Below, one piece after another: positions 18,659-25,847 of a stretch of DNA of 64,000 nt (positions are counted from its first letter, which is position 1; the number at the start of each line of letters is the position of its first letter). The notes below the pieces were generated by a model. It saw only the letters and a list, made by a program, of their open reading frames with translations. It was not told where the DNA came from and searched no databases. A program made the translations under genes and the position numbers. The stretch comes from Natribaculum breve (GTDB taxonomy: Archaea > Halobacteriota > Halobacteria > Halobacteriales > Natrialbaceae), in NCBI RefSeq assembly GCF_023008585.1, contig NZ_CP095390.1, positions 2,232,001 to 2,296,000 on the forward strand, written 5' to 3'.

Positions 18659-19237
18659 ATGTCCGACTCCGTCGACGTCGACCGCTGGAGGAGCGAACTC
18701 GAGGAGAAACGCGACGAGAAAGACCGCTTTTTCGCCGAACACCCGCAGTCACCGATTCCGCCGGACGACCGTGACGGGTTCGACGGACTCGAGTACTTCC
18801 CGCCGGACCCGGACTACCGCGTGAGCGCGACCGTCACCGTCCACGACGATCCCGACCCGGTGACGATGGAGACGACGGCGGGTCGCGAGGTTCGCTACCT
18901 CCGGGTGGCGACTCTCGCGTTCGACCTCGAGCGCGACGACGCGGATCTCGAGGACGGCACGTTCGAACTGGCAGCCTACCAGCAGGAGGGTGCACGCGAG
19001 GAGGCGCTTTTCGTCCCCTTCCGGGACAAGACGACAGGCCAGCAGACGTACCGGGGCGGGCGGTACATGGAACTCGAGACCGATCGGGGTCTGGAGACGG
19101 GCGACGAGATCGTCGTCGACTTCAACCTCGCGTACTCGCCGTTCTGTGCCTACAGCGAGACGTTCGACTGCCCGCTCCCGCCCGAGGAGAACTGGCTCGA
19201 GGTGGCGATTCCGGCGGGCGAACGCTTCGAACGGTAA
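18659..19237 (+). CDS. DUF1684 domain-containing protein
   Basis: 192 residues, soluble. Matches the DUF1684 family by FFAEHPQSPIPPDDR near the N-terminus, the central FVPFRDKTTGQQTYRGGRYM and the near C-terminal NLAYSPFCAYSETFDCPLPP with its conserved Asn, Pro and Cys. The family is widespread, has a beta-rich fold and no proven biochemical role. ATG 18659 starts the family-like sequence. Confidence 0.88.
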   Translation: MSDSVDVDRWRSELEEKRDEKDRFFAEHPQSPIPPDDRDGFDGLEYFPPDPDYRVSATVTVHDDPDPVTMETTAGREVRYLRVATLAFDLERDDADLEDGTFELAAYQQEGAREEALFVPFRDKTTGQQTYRGGRYMELETDRGLETGDEIVVDFNLAYSPFCAYSETFDCPLPPEENWLEVAIPAGERFER

Positions 19238-19267
19238 GTTCGAGTGGAAACGGAGGGGTCGTCGGCT

Positions 19268-19948
19268 TCAGGGCGCGACGCCGACCGTCAGGAGCGTGCC
19301 GAGTTCGCGGTAGCGCTCGACCATCTCCTCGCGAGTGTCCCACTCCGCGAGTGGAAACTCGGCTTCCGCCGGAATCGTAATCTCGCGGTCGGGGACGTTG
19401 TCCTGTTCGGCGACGTGGAGGCCGGCCTCGCGGAAGGCCTCGCGGTACTGTCGACGGGACCAGCGGGTCATCTCGACCGAGATCGACGCCTGCCACTCGT
19501 GGGAGTGGACGTTCTCCTCGTAGTAGTTGACTGCACAGTAAAACGTGCCGCCGGGCCGGAGGACGCGGGCGATCTCCTCGAGTGCCCGGTGGGGGTCGGC
19601 GGCGTAGTAAAACGCCTCCATCGACCAGACGTGGTCGATCGAGTCGTCGGCGAAGGGCAGCGACCCGAAGTCCCCGACGACGTAGCCGACCTTCGGGTCG
19701 TCGGTGTAGCCCCGGGCGTTGCGGGCCATCTCGGGTGCGCCGTCGAGTCCGTAGACGCGAGCCGCGTCGTAGGTCTCGCGGATGGCCCGGCCCGCGTAGC
19801 CGCTGCCACAGCCCAGATCGAGGACGACGTCGCCGGACTCGACCGGCATCCTCGCGAGCGCGTGTTTGGCCGTGTGCCAGTGGCGCTCTTCCATTCCCCT
19901 GTCGCGACCCGCTTTGGCCCAGTCGTCGAACTCCTCGCGAACGCTCAT
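19268..19948 (-). CDS. class I SAM-dependent methyltransferase
   Basis: 226 residues. Rossmann-like methyltransferase with motif I VLDLGCGSGYAGRA (about 42-55), acidic motif VYGLDGAPEM, motif III VVGDFGSLPFADDS and IARVLRPGGTFY. It transfers a methyl group from S-adenosylmethionine to an unknown small molecule. It is divergent from the next gene, with a DtxR-like inverted repeat in the shared upstream region. Confidence 0.88.
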   Translation of the reverse strand: MSVREEFDDWAKAGRDRGMEERHWHTAKHALARMPVESGDVVLDLGCGSGYAGRAIRETYDAARVYGLDGAPEMARNARGYTDDPKVGYVVGDFGSLPFADDSIDHVWSMEAFYYAADPHRALEEIARVLRPGGTFYCAVNYYEENVHSHEWQASISVEMTRWSRRQYREAFREAGLHVAEQDNVPDREITIPAEAEFPLAEWDTREEMVERYRELGTLLTVGVAP

Positions 19949-20025
19949 ACCGACGTCATCGATCGCACGCGACTAAACGGGTTCGCATCGCCGAACTGTC
20001 CCGGCGGATCGGCACCGACAAATTC

Positions 20026-20041
20026 TTTAGGCTTGCCTAAA
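20026..20041. promoter_or_regulatory. DtxR/SirR-like inverted repeat (candidate metal-responsive operator)
   Basis: TTTAGGCTTGCCTAAA has perfect 7-base arms around a TT centre. TTAGG...CCTAA is the half-site pattern of DtxR-family iron or manganese repressors. A weaker copy, TTTAGGTCAGCCGAAA, lies at 20060-20075, 34 bases away (about three helical turns). The pair sits 78 bases upstream of the methyltransferase start and about 200 bases upstream of the rightward gene. The regulator itself is not in this window. Confidence 0.5.
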
Positions 20042-20202
20042 TAATATCGACTCGGAGGGTTTAGGTCAGCCGAAAATCCGTGGGCATCGGGTTTTCGTCG
20101 TCCACCGAGTCCCTGACTCACCGCCCCTTCAGCCTTTTTGCGGGAATCCGTGCCGTCGACGGCCGACGCCTGCGAGAACCGAAGAAAAGTTGTGATACCC
20201 GC

Positions 20203-20215
20203 AATCTTAAGTCAG
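20203..20215 (+). promoter_or_regulatory. TATA-like promoter element of the 20239 gene
   Basis: AATCTTAAG about 30 bases before the ATG suggests a leaderless or nearly leaderless transcript, the usual haloarchaeal arrangement. Confidence 0.4.
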
Positions 20216-20238
20216 TGCCGAAACTTGTTCACTCCAAT

Positions 20239-20817
20239 ATGGAGTACTCGCTCGAGATCGACGAGACACCGGAGACGGTACCGGGGGGGACAGGCGTTCT
20301 CTTGCTCCACCCGAGTACGGGTGAAACGGACCGTATCGACACCGACTTTCTCAAGACCGACACCGACCACTTTCTCGTCGTCTCGACGCGTACGACCGCC
20401 CGCGAAGTCAGACAGAAACTCGAATACTACGACGTCGACGAGAGCCGCGCCGACATTCTCGACACTCTGAGCATCGAACGCGGCTACTCGCGGCGCTCGA
20501 GCGACAGCGTCCACTACGTCGCCGCACCCGACGACCTCGACGGGATCGTCGAACAGGTCCGACGGTTTCTCGACGCCCACGACGGGAAACTTCGGATCAG
20601 CTTCGACTCCGTCACCGAACTCGCCTACTACGCCGGCGAGGAACCGACTCTCGAGGCGACCGAGCGAATCCTGAACCTGCTCGAAGAACACGACGCCGTC
20701 GGCCTCTTTCACCTCTCCGAGGAGGTCCACGACGACGACGTCGTCGCCGACTTCCGCGCGCTGTTCGACGGCGTAATCGACCTCGACGAGGACGGGACGG
20801 TCACCGCCGAGTTCTGA
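20239..20817 (+). CDS. haloarchaeal conserved protein, RecA/KaiC-fold-like (DUF7090-like)
   Basis: 192 residues. LLLHPSTGETDRIDTDFL, DHFLVVSTRTTAREVRQKLEYY and RISFDSVTELAYY recall the fold of RecA/KaiC-like domains that have lost the P-loop; no Walker A is visible. Related short proteins are conserved in haloarchaea without known function (DUF7090 is my recollection). ATG 20239 has a TATA-like box at the right distance; a GTG 53 codons earlier is unlikely. It is followed after four bases by the MazG-like gene, so they probably form an operon. Confidence 0.7.
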   Translation: MEYSLEIDETPETVPGGTGVLLLHPSTGETDRIDTDFLKTDTDHFLVVSTRTTAREVRQKLEYYDVDESRADILDTLSIERGYSRRSSDSVHYVAAPDDLDGIVEQVRRFLDAHDGKLRISFDSVTELAYYAGEEPTLEATERILNLLEEHDAVGLFHLSEEVHDDDVVADFRALFDGVIDLDEDGTVTAEF

Positions 20818-20821
20818 CCGC

Positions 20822-21148
20822 GTGACCCGGTACGACAAACTCGTCCGCGACCGGATTCCGGAGATCGTCGCGGCCGACGGAAAGCGGCCGGTCGTCCACG
20901 TCGCCGACGACGAGGAATACGAACGGCGACTCCGGGAGAAACTGCGCGAGGAAGCAGACGAGTTCGCCGAAAGCGGCGACCTCGAGGAACTCGCGGACGT
21001 TCTCGAGGTGATCGACGCCGTCCTCGAGAACCAGGGAGCCTCGAGAGCGCGTCTCGAACGGCTCAGACGGGAGAAACGTGATCGACGCGGTAAGTTCTCG
21101 AAACGGATCGTTCTCGAGCGGGTCGAGAGCGACGACGCCGATTCCTAG
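20822..21148 (+). CDS. MazG-like / phosphoribosyl-ATP pyrophosphohydrolase-like protein
   Basis: 108 residues from GTG 20822. YDKLVRDRIPEIV at the start and LREKLREEADEFAES with ELADVLEVIDAVLE give the EExxE...ExxD pattern of all-alpha NTP pyrophosphatases. It probably hydrolyses a non-canonical or damaged nucleoside triphosphate. The gene begins four bases after the stop of the previous gene. Confidence 0.82.
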   Translation: MTRYDKLVRDRIPEIVAADGKRPVVHVADDEEYERRLREKLREEADEFAESGDLEELADVLEVIDAVLENQGASRARLERLRREKRDRRGKFSKRIVLERVESDDADS

Positions 21149-21924
21149 GAAAGCGCCTCGAACGTCTTCTCGGCCCACCGGATCGCGTAGGCCGGGCCGT
21201 GGTCGCGATACGCCGTCGTATCGAGCGCCGCGAAGGGTGCCGGGAGTTCGATCGCGTGCTTGATCGCGCTACAGGCCAGTTCCGTGGCGTCCGCGAACTC
21301 CGTCTCGCCACGAGCGACGGCCGTCGGAAGGTCGGAGACGCGACCCTCGAGTCTCGTCCCGGCATCTTGCCACGCGTCGGCGAGGGTGGGATTCTCGTCG
21401 TGCCAGGTCGCGAACACGTCTCGCGTCTGGAGGCCCTTCCAGCCGTCGTAGAGTGCGGCCGCGACCTGGTACGTCCCGTTCGCCTCGAGCGGGAGCGCGG
21501 CGTCGAGATCGCGGTAGCCGTCCTCGAAGAACCCGAGGAAGTGCTCCGGAACGTCGAGGCCGACCTCGACGAGCGCTTCGGCGAGCAGGAAGTCGACGAA
21601 CGACGCCGGAGATCCCTGTACGCGCGGTTTCACGAGCACGACGGGCGGGTCGGTCTGGGACGTCCAGGCGACGCTGCCGTCGCCGGGCATTCCGACGGTG
21701 AAGTCGCTGCCCGCGTATCGGCCCAGGAGCGCCGGCGCGTCCGCCGGGAGCCACTCCGCGGGATAGCTCGCCGGCTCGAGAGCGTCGACGAGTAAACCGA
21801 GGTCCTCGGCGACGGCCGGCGGGAGCGTCTCGAAGTCGCGCGCGCAGTCGAACACGAGCGCGTCGGGGGCGTGCTCGTCGCGAACCGACTCGACGGCATT
21901 CGAGAGTTCGCGGGCCTCGAACAT
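21145..21924 (-). CDS. haloarchaeal conserved protein (DUF7089-like)
   Basis: 259 residues, soluble and acidic. I do not recognise a catalytic motif. It reads as a globular protein (for example VVLVKPRVQGSPASFVDFLLAEALVE and ALYDGWKGLQTRDVFATWHDENP) and resembles a family found only in haloarchaea (DUF7089, from memory). Its ATG overlaps the stop of a 29-residue membrane peptide gene in TGATG, so the two are translationally coupled. Its 3' end meets the MazG-like gene, with four bases of overlap. Confidence 0.7.
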   Translation of the reverse strand: MFEARELSNAVESVRDEHAPDALVFDCARDFETLPPAVAEDLGLLVDALEPASYPAEWLPADAPALLGRYAGSDFTVGMPGDGSVAWTSQTDPPVVLVKPRVQGSPASFVDFLLAEALVEVGLDVPEHFLGFFEDGYRDLDAALPLEANGTYQVAAALYDGWKGLQTRDVFATWHDENPTLADAWQDAGTRLEGRVSDLPTAVARGETEFADATELACSAIKHAIELPAPFAALDTTAYRDHGPAYAIRWAEKTFEALS

Positions 21925-22013
21925 CAGGCGAACGTCGTCTGGAAGACGAGCAGGATCGACAGTAACGCCGCCGCGACGATCGTGGTGAGGACGATCTTGG
22001 TTGCAGTGCTCAT
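21924..22013 (-). CDS. 29-residue single-helix membrane peptide
   Basis: Starts MSTATKIVLTTIVAAALLSI and is almost entirely one membrane helix with a short polar start. The stop overlaps the start of the next gene in TGATG, the classic sign of coupled translation, which makes it more likely to be real. The function is unknown. Confidence 0.6.
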   Translation of the reverse strand: MSTATKIVLTTIVAAALLSILLVFQTTFA

Positions 22014-22072
22014 GTTTCGTGGCTGTCGTCCACGTCGCTTAAATCCATCTTTCTTCCGCCCGTGGCACGTCT

Positions 22073-22168
22073 CGCCTGCGCCAGACGATACCTCCGCGCC
22101 TGCGCCAGACGATACCTCCGCGCCTGCGCCAGACGATACCTCCGCGCCTGCGCCAGACGATACCTCCG
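22073..22168. repeat. four perfect 24-bp tandem repeats
   Basis: Four identical units (22073, 22097, 22121, 22145), each beginning CGCCTGCGCCAGACGATA, with no spacers. They lie in the 329-base space between the 29-residue peptide gene and the zinc-ribbon gene. On the plus strand they could encode APAPDDTS four times, but the surrounding frame does not look like a gene. The rest of the gap shows TTCGACTGGAACCGAA near 22204, part of an ORB-like sequence. Confidence 0.85.
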
Positions 22169-22341
22169 GAGTCGACGATCACCGACCGGGGCGATCGCGT
22201 CTTTTCGACTGGAACCGAACCACCACGGACAGAGATTCATCATCAAAAATCGAGGTGATTCGCAGAAGAAACAGAGGCGTTGCAAACGCCGACTCACTCG
22301 GATGGGACACGCTGTGACGAGAGCAGATCCCTCGAGGACCG

Positions 22342-23148
22342 TTACTCTGCGTCGCGCCAGGAGTCCGGCACGTCGATGACGTACCGACCGTCCTCTTGCA
22401 ACGAGACGATGTACTCTTCGCGATCGTACAGCTCCATCAGGTTGAGTTCGTACTGGCCCGGACGGAGGATCTTGATACTCTCGAACTGATCGTTGAGTTC
22501 CTCGCGAAGTTCCTCGAGCGACGGTCGGTCGTCGGACGGCTCGCTGACGACGCGGCCGTGGTCCGGCCGCTCGTCCTCGTCGTCGGGACGCGCCGAGTGT
22601 GCGGGCAACTCCTCGGACGAGACGACCTCGCTTCGGGCGTCGGCCTGTGCCACGTCTTCGGTCCCGTCTCGGCGTACGCCATCGTCGACGCTCGTCACGG
22701 TGTCGGCGTCGGTGCCAGATCCGGCACGGGACGTGTCGACGCTCGAGGGTTCGTCACCGCTCGACGGCGTCCCGGAGGCCGGCGGCTCCTCGCCGGCCGA
22801 CGATCGGTCTTCCGGCGGGCGGGCGGAGTCGGGCCACGCCGCGAACTCGCCGCTCGAGGAGTCCGACGCGGCAGTTTCAGCGTCGTCGTGTGACGGCCAC
22901 GAACGATCGTCGCTCGGCTCGTCGGAGACGAACTCGCGGACCGTCTCGACGCCTCGAGAGATCGCGCCGTCGGGGTCGTCGGACGACACCTGTTCGGCAC
23001 GTTCGCGCGACCGGGCAGCAGCGCTCGATTTCGCGCTGGTGGACGGGACGAACTGGAACTTGTTGCCACCGCAGTCGGGACATCCGGAGAGCATCTCTTT
23101 GGACCCATCGGCGAACGTGCGGCCGCAGTTCGTACACTGGTGAGGCAT
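22342..23148 (-). CDS. oapC: zinc-ribbon protein OapC (origin-associated)
   Basis: 268 residues. An N-terminal zinc ribbon (Cys5, Cys8, Cys23, Cys26) is followed by a long Ser/Asp/Glu-rich disordered region (about 40-205). A conserved C-terminal domain (about 205-268) contains SIKILRPGQYELNLMELYDREEYIV. This is the OapC-type protein found beside oriC1 in haloarchaea; its exact role is unknown. Its ATG overlaps the stop of the upstream gene in TAATG, so it is the last gene of a coupled operon. Confidence 0.82.
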   Translation of the reverse strand: MPHQCTNCGRTFADGSKEMLSGCPDCGGNKFQFVPSTSAKSSAAARSRERAEQVSSDDPDGAISRGVETVREFVSDEPSDDRSWPSHDDAETAASDSSSGEFAAWPDSARPPEDRSSAGEEPPASGTPSSGDEPSSVDTSRAGSGTDADTVTSVDDGVRRDGTEDVAQADARSEVVSSEELPAHSARPDDEDERPDHGRVVSEPSDDRPSLEELREELNDQFESIKILRPGQYELNLMELYDREEYIVSLQEDGRYVIDVPDSWRDAE

Positions 23149-23540
23149 TAGTTTCGGGACACGAGCGCGCTGATGAGCGTTTCGTCTTTGTGGAGTGTTT
23201 CGATCTGATCGGCCGGCCCGATCACCGTCAGTTTGGCGTTCGATTCGCTGTTGCCCATCAACCGCCCGAGCAGCGACGAGTTGTTCGCACTCGACTTCGG
23301 GTAGGTCTCGATCTCGATGCCGTTGAACTCGTCCGGGCTGATCTCGGTCATCGTCACCTCGATGAGCCTGCTCTCCTCGTCGGGGGTGAGCCCCTCCTCG
23401 AGGATGACGATCTTTCCGTCGTGGACGCCATCCAGGATCATCCGGATCTTCTCCATGGTGGCCATCTCGTCCATCCGCTGGCCACTGATGAGGTCGATCT
23501 GGACGCCGTCGGCGTCGTCTTTCCCTCGTGCTTCTGGCAT
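23148..23540 (-). CDS. oapB: DUF2073 family protein OapB (origin-associated)
   Basis: 130 residues. MPEARGKDDADGVQIDLISG begins the family domain, with ILDGVHDGKIVILEEGLTP and FNGIEIETYP typical of DUF2073. It always travels with an Era-like GTPase in archaea. The function is unknown; the position suggests a link to replication or ribosome-coupled control. It lies four bases after the GTPase stop and overlaps the next gene by one base. Confidence 0.85.
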   Translation of the reverse strand: MPEARGKDDADGVQIDLISGQRMDEMATMEKIRMILDGVHDGKIVILEEGLTPDEESRLIEVTMTEISPDEFNGIEIETYPKSSANNSSLLGRLMGNSESNAKLTVIGPADQIETLHKDETLISALVSRN

Positions 23541-23544
23541 GATA

Positions 23545-24183
23545 TCACCCGAAGTACTCCGCGATGCTGTCGTACACTTCGTCCATGTTGTCACCCTCCT
23601 TCGCCGAAAGTGGAATCGTCTCGTGTTGGGGGAAGGCGTCTTCGATGCGTTTGACGCTCGACTCCTCCAGGTCGATCTTGTTCGCGAAGATGAGGACCGG
23701 AAGGTCGCGGGACTCGATGATCCCGATCAGCATCGTGTTGACCTGCGTGATCGGGTCTTCGGCACTGTCTAACACGTAGATGACGCCGTCGACGTCCTCG
23801 CGCAGCCAGTGCATCGCTTCGGCGACGCCCTCCGTCGCCTCGCGGGACCTGCGGATGGCGTCGTCCTTGCTCATCTCGTCGGTAAACTCCTCGTAGTCGA
23901 CTTTCGTCGTCACCCCCGGCGTGTCGACGATGTCGATCGTGACCGTCTTGCCGTCGCGTTCGATCTCGACGTTTTCCTTCCTGCGCGCACGTCGCGTCTC
24001 GTGTGGAACGTGACTTTCGGCACCGACCGCGTCGCCGGTCCAGTCGCGCGCAATTCGATTCGCCAGCGTCGTTTTCCCGGCATTCGGCGGACCGTAGATA
24101 CCGATCCGCTTGGGCTCCTGTTCCGAAAACAGGCGTTCCGTAACGCGAGAGATACTATCTTTGAGTTCTGTGAACAGTCCCAT
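23545..24183 (-). CDS. oapA: Era-like GTP-binding protein OapA (origin-associated)
   Basis: 212 residues. P-loop GPPNAGKT at 31-38, switch region DTPGVTTKVDYEEF (G3), NKID (G4) and SAKE (G5) make a complete small GTPase of the TRAFAC class. It is the first gene of the leftward oapABC operon that borders the origin. ATG 24183 (MGLFTELKDSISRVTERLF) is the conserved family start; six extra codons upstream are possible. The target is unknown. Confidence 0.9.
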   Translation of the reverse strand: MGLFTELKDSISRVTERLFSEQEPKRIGIYGPPNAGKTTLANRIARDWTGDAVGAESHVPHETRRARRKENVEIERDGKTVTIDIVDTPGVTTKVDYEEFTDEMSKDDAIRRSREATEGVAEAMHWLREDVDGVIYVLDSAEDPITQVNTMLIGIIESRDLPVLIFANKIDLEESSVKRIEDAFPQHETIPLSAKEGDNMDEVYDSIAEYFG

Positions 24184-24546
24184 CCTTGGGTCCTCCGGCA
24201 CCTACGGGGGTGCGTCTGCGCGTAATACTGGACTCGACTCACTTAAGCCTACGTCAGACGTGATTAATAACCAATATTATGTAATGACAGTTATCTGTGA
24301 CAGTTCTCCAGGTTGTCGTGACAGTCGTTTGTATCGATCGCTCCTCGAGCGGACTCGCGTCGACACCTCGAGGCGACGTCATCGTATGCGAGGTGGTACG
24401 TTCGATCGGGGAGAGGAAGGTTTTCGTTCGATCCAGGAGAGGGAGATTTTCGACTGGAAACGCAGGAGGTGTATTTTCGGCCGAAAACGAAGACTGACGA
24501 CGGTATGTACAGCTTCACTCGCGTGAAAACTCGAGATGCACGAGAC

Positions 24547-24749
24547 GTGACGACGGACGGATGAGTCGTGACGACGGACGGATGAGTCGTGACGACGGAC
24601 GGATGAGTCGTGACGACGGACGGATGAGTCGTGACGACGGACGGATGAGTCGTGACGACGGACGGATGAGTCGTGACGACGGACGGATGAGTCGTGACGA
24701 CGGACGGATGAGACGTGACGACGGACGGATGAGACGTGACGACGGACGT
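24547..24749. repeat. 21-bp tandem repeat array in the origin (about 9.6 copies)
   Basis: Units start every 21 bases from 24547 with GTGACGACGGACGGATGA. Seven are identical, the eighth and ninth end in GAC instead of GTC, and the tenth is partial. The repeat has no spacers, so it is not CRISPR. A plus-strand frame (MSRDDGR repeated) exists only because 21 is divisible by three. Arrays like this resemble iterons, but no known initiator site is seen in the unit. Confidence 0.85.
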
Positions 24750-24909
24750 GACGTCGAGCCACGAAAATGGTGTCGTGATATTGTGGGTTCGAGTAGGTAT
24801 GAGACCCAGTGTGTATGAGATCGAGTACGTCAGTGCGTGGTAACTAATATCGATACCAATCACTTCGAGAGATAATACTACCTTTGATCGATATAGGCCC
24901 GGCGAGGTG

Positions 24910-24935
24910 CCCCCCACCCCTTCGTTTCAACTGGA
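24910..24935 (-). other. ORB1, origin recognition box (minus orientation)
   Basis: Read on the minus strand it contains GAAACGAAGGGGTGGGGGG after TCCAGTT. The G-rich end and GAAACGAAGGGG core match haloarchaeal ORBs that bind Orc1/Cdc6. It shares about 20 identical bases with ORB2, in opposite orientation. Confidence 0.8.
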
Positions 24936-24991
24936 GATACTCGAGCCGGTGTCCCTGTGATCGACCGAACGGCTGGAATATGGAGTGGATA

Positions 24992-25012
24992 GACCCCTCG
25001 TTTCACCTCGAA
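24992..25012 (-). other. weak ORB-like site (ORB3)
   Basis: ACCCCTCGTTTCACCTCGAA resembles the complement of the ORB core with changes. It also forms a small inverted repeat CCTCGTT...AACGAGG. It lies between the two strong ORBs. Confidence 0.4.
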
Positions 25013-25060
25013 CGAGGAGTTGAAGCCCGAAAACCGACGAATTCGACGGAAGAGTTCGGT

Positions 25061-25130
25061 CTAGTAACTCGGGGCAATATATGAGGAAATTCTAGTGGAT
25101 CCTAGTAACTAAAACGACCATCTCTAGTAA
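25061..25130. repeat. CTAGTAA direct repeats in the AT-rich part of the origin
   Basis: CTAGTAA at 25061, 25102 and 25124, plus CTAGTGG at 25092, lie in an AT-rich stretch between the inverted ORBs. This is the expected place of the duplex-unwinding element. Confidence 0.5.
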
Positions 25131-25230
25131 AACACTCGATTTGCTAGGAGTGCGGATACTGTTCTCCCTCAATCTACTTGAATCTTCCCGTTCTAGAGAC
25201 CACCGTCCCCCCACCCCCTCCCTCGAAGAG

Positions 25231-25260
25231 TTCCACCTGAAACGAAGGGGTGGGGGGTCC
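25231..25260 (+). other. ORB2, origin recognition box (plus orientation)
   Basis: TTCCACC followed by TGAAACGAAGGGGTGGGG and GGTCC. It is the inverted partner of ORB1, about 300 bases away, with the AT-rich segment between. This inverted pair around an unwinding element is the hallmark of haloarchaeal Orc1-dependent origins. Confidence 0.82.
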
Positions 25261-25457
25261 CCAGCCATCCGATAGACACTCTCTAACGGGAAGCAGTTCC
25301 GAGAGACACGATCCAAATCATGCGAAATAGTCTCAATAAACTGGGTGACGCTCACTGCCAGTGACGCTGATCGACGACTCTCGACGCTATTTCCTTGCTA
25401 TGTGTTGTCATGCACCTATGATGTGGTATTACGCATCACGTATGCGCTATCACGTAC

Positions 25458-25479
25458 CACGTGATTACGTAATCACGTG
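25458..25479. promoter_or_regulatory. 22-bp perfect palindrome in the origin
   Basis: A perfect palindrome with arms CACGTGATTAC and GTAATCACGTG. It is preceded by further CACGTA/CACGTG words between 25430 and 25460 (ATCACGTATG, ATCACGTACC). It lies about 390 bases upstream of orc1 and looks like a dimeric protein binding site. Confidence 0.6.
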
Positions 25480-25690
25480 AACGTGTCTTCGATCGCGAAA
25501 TCTCCACTGCATCTCTGGTCTCTCTTCTGGCTCGCTATCGTCTCGATGCTCGCTGAACTGTCGGCACGCTCATACGACCTCGCTCGGCCCGTCGGTTCTC
25601 CGCCACCTCGAGACGAAACCCACCGACTGCGGTCCGATCGGCCGGATCGATCTCTCGAGCTACCTGACCATCTTCCGTTCTGAAGGGAAT

Positions 25691-25707
25691 AATTTAATAC
25701 CTAGGTA
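25691..25707 (+). promoter_or_regulatory. orc1 promoter with overlapping palindrome
   Basis: A TATA-like AATTTAATA (25691-25699) is directly followed by the perfect palindrome TACCTAGGTA (25698-25707). A repressor bound there would block transcription factors. The implied leader to ATG 25848 is about 120 bases and contains ORB4, so Orc1 may also control its own gene. Confidence 0.45.
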
Positions 25708-25813
25708 CCCCTCTGGTTCGTTTGCATCAACTGGACCCGACGAACGGATCTGTTCGCACACGATGGCTTTCTCGAGCCGTGTACGAGCCCACATTCCCGT
25801 CCTCGGGTCGGTG

Positions 25814-25837
25814 TTCCACACGAAACAAAGGGGTACG
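25814..25837 (+). other. ORB4, ORB-like site just before orc1
   Basis: TTCCACACGAAACAAAGGGG followed by TACG matches the ORB core with one change (ACAAAGGGG for ACGAAGGGG). It ends 11 bases before the orc1 ATG. It may be an origin box, a self-regulation site, or both. Confidence 0.6.
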
Positions 25838-25847
25838 CGTACGACGA

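Larger units (their letters stand above)
24184..25847. other. replication origin region (oriC1 type) between oapA and orc1
   Basis: A 1.66-kb non-coding stretch between the divergent oapABC operon and orc1, the standard haloarchaeal oriC1 setting. From left to right it holds three TGACAGT copies (24285, 24298, 24319), a partial ORB-like sequence near 24449, a 21-bp tandem array, an AT-rich part (about 24760-24900), ORB1, a weak ORB3, a CTAGTAA cluster in an AT-rich part (25061-25200), ORB2, a 22-bp palindrome, the orc1 promoter and ORB4. I see no convincing gene inside it. Confidence 0.85.

Noticed and set aside
22073..22168. CRISPR array
   Set aside because: The repeats are head to tail with no spacers and no cas genes are near. 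The same holds for 24547-24749.
21871..22317. Plus-strand ORF with APAPDDTS repeats
   Set aside because: It runs antisense through the start of two coupled genes and has no family-like sequence outside the 24-bp repeats.
24379..24917. Repetitive ORFs over the origin array (MSRDDGR and THPSVVT repeats)
   Set aside because: They exist only because the 21-bp repeat is a multiple of three; no start signal or non-repeat domain is present.
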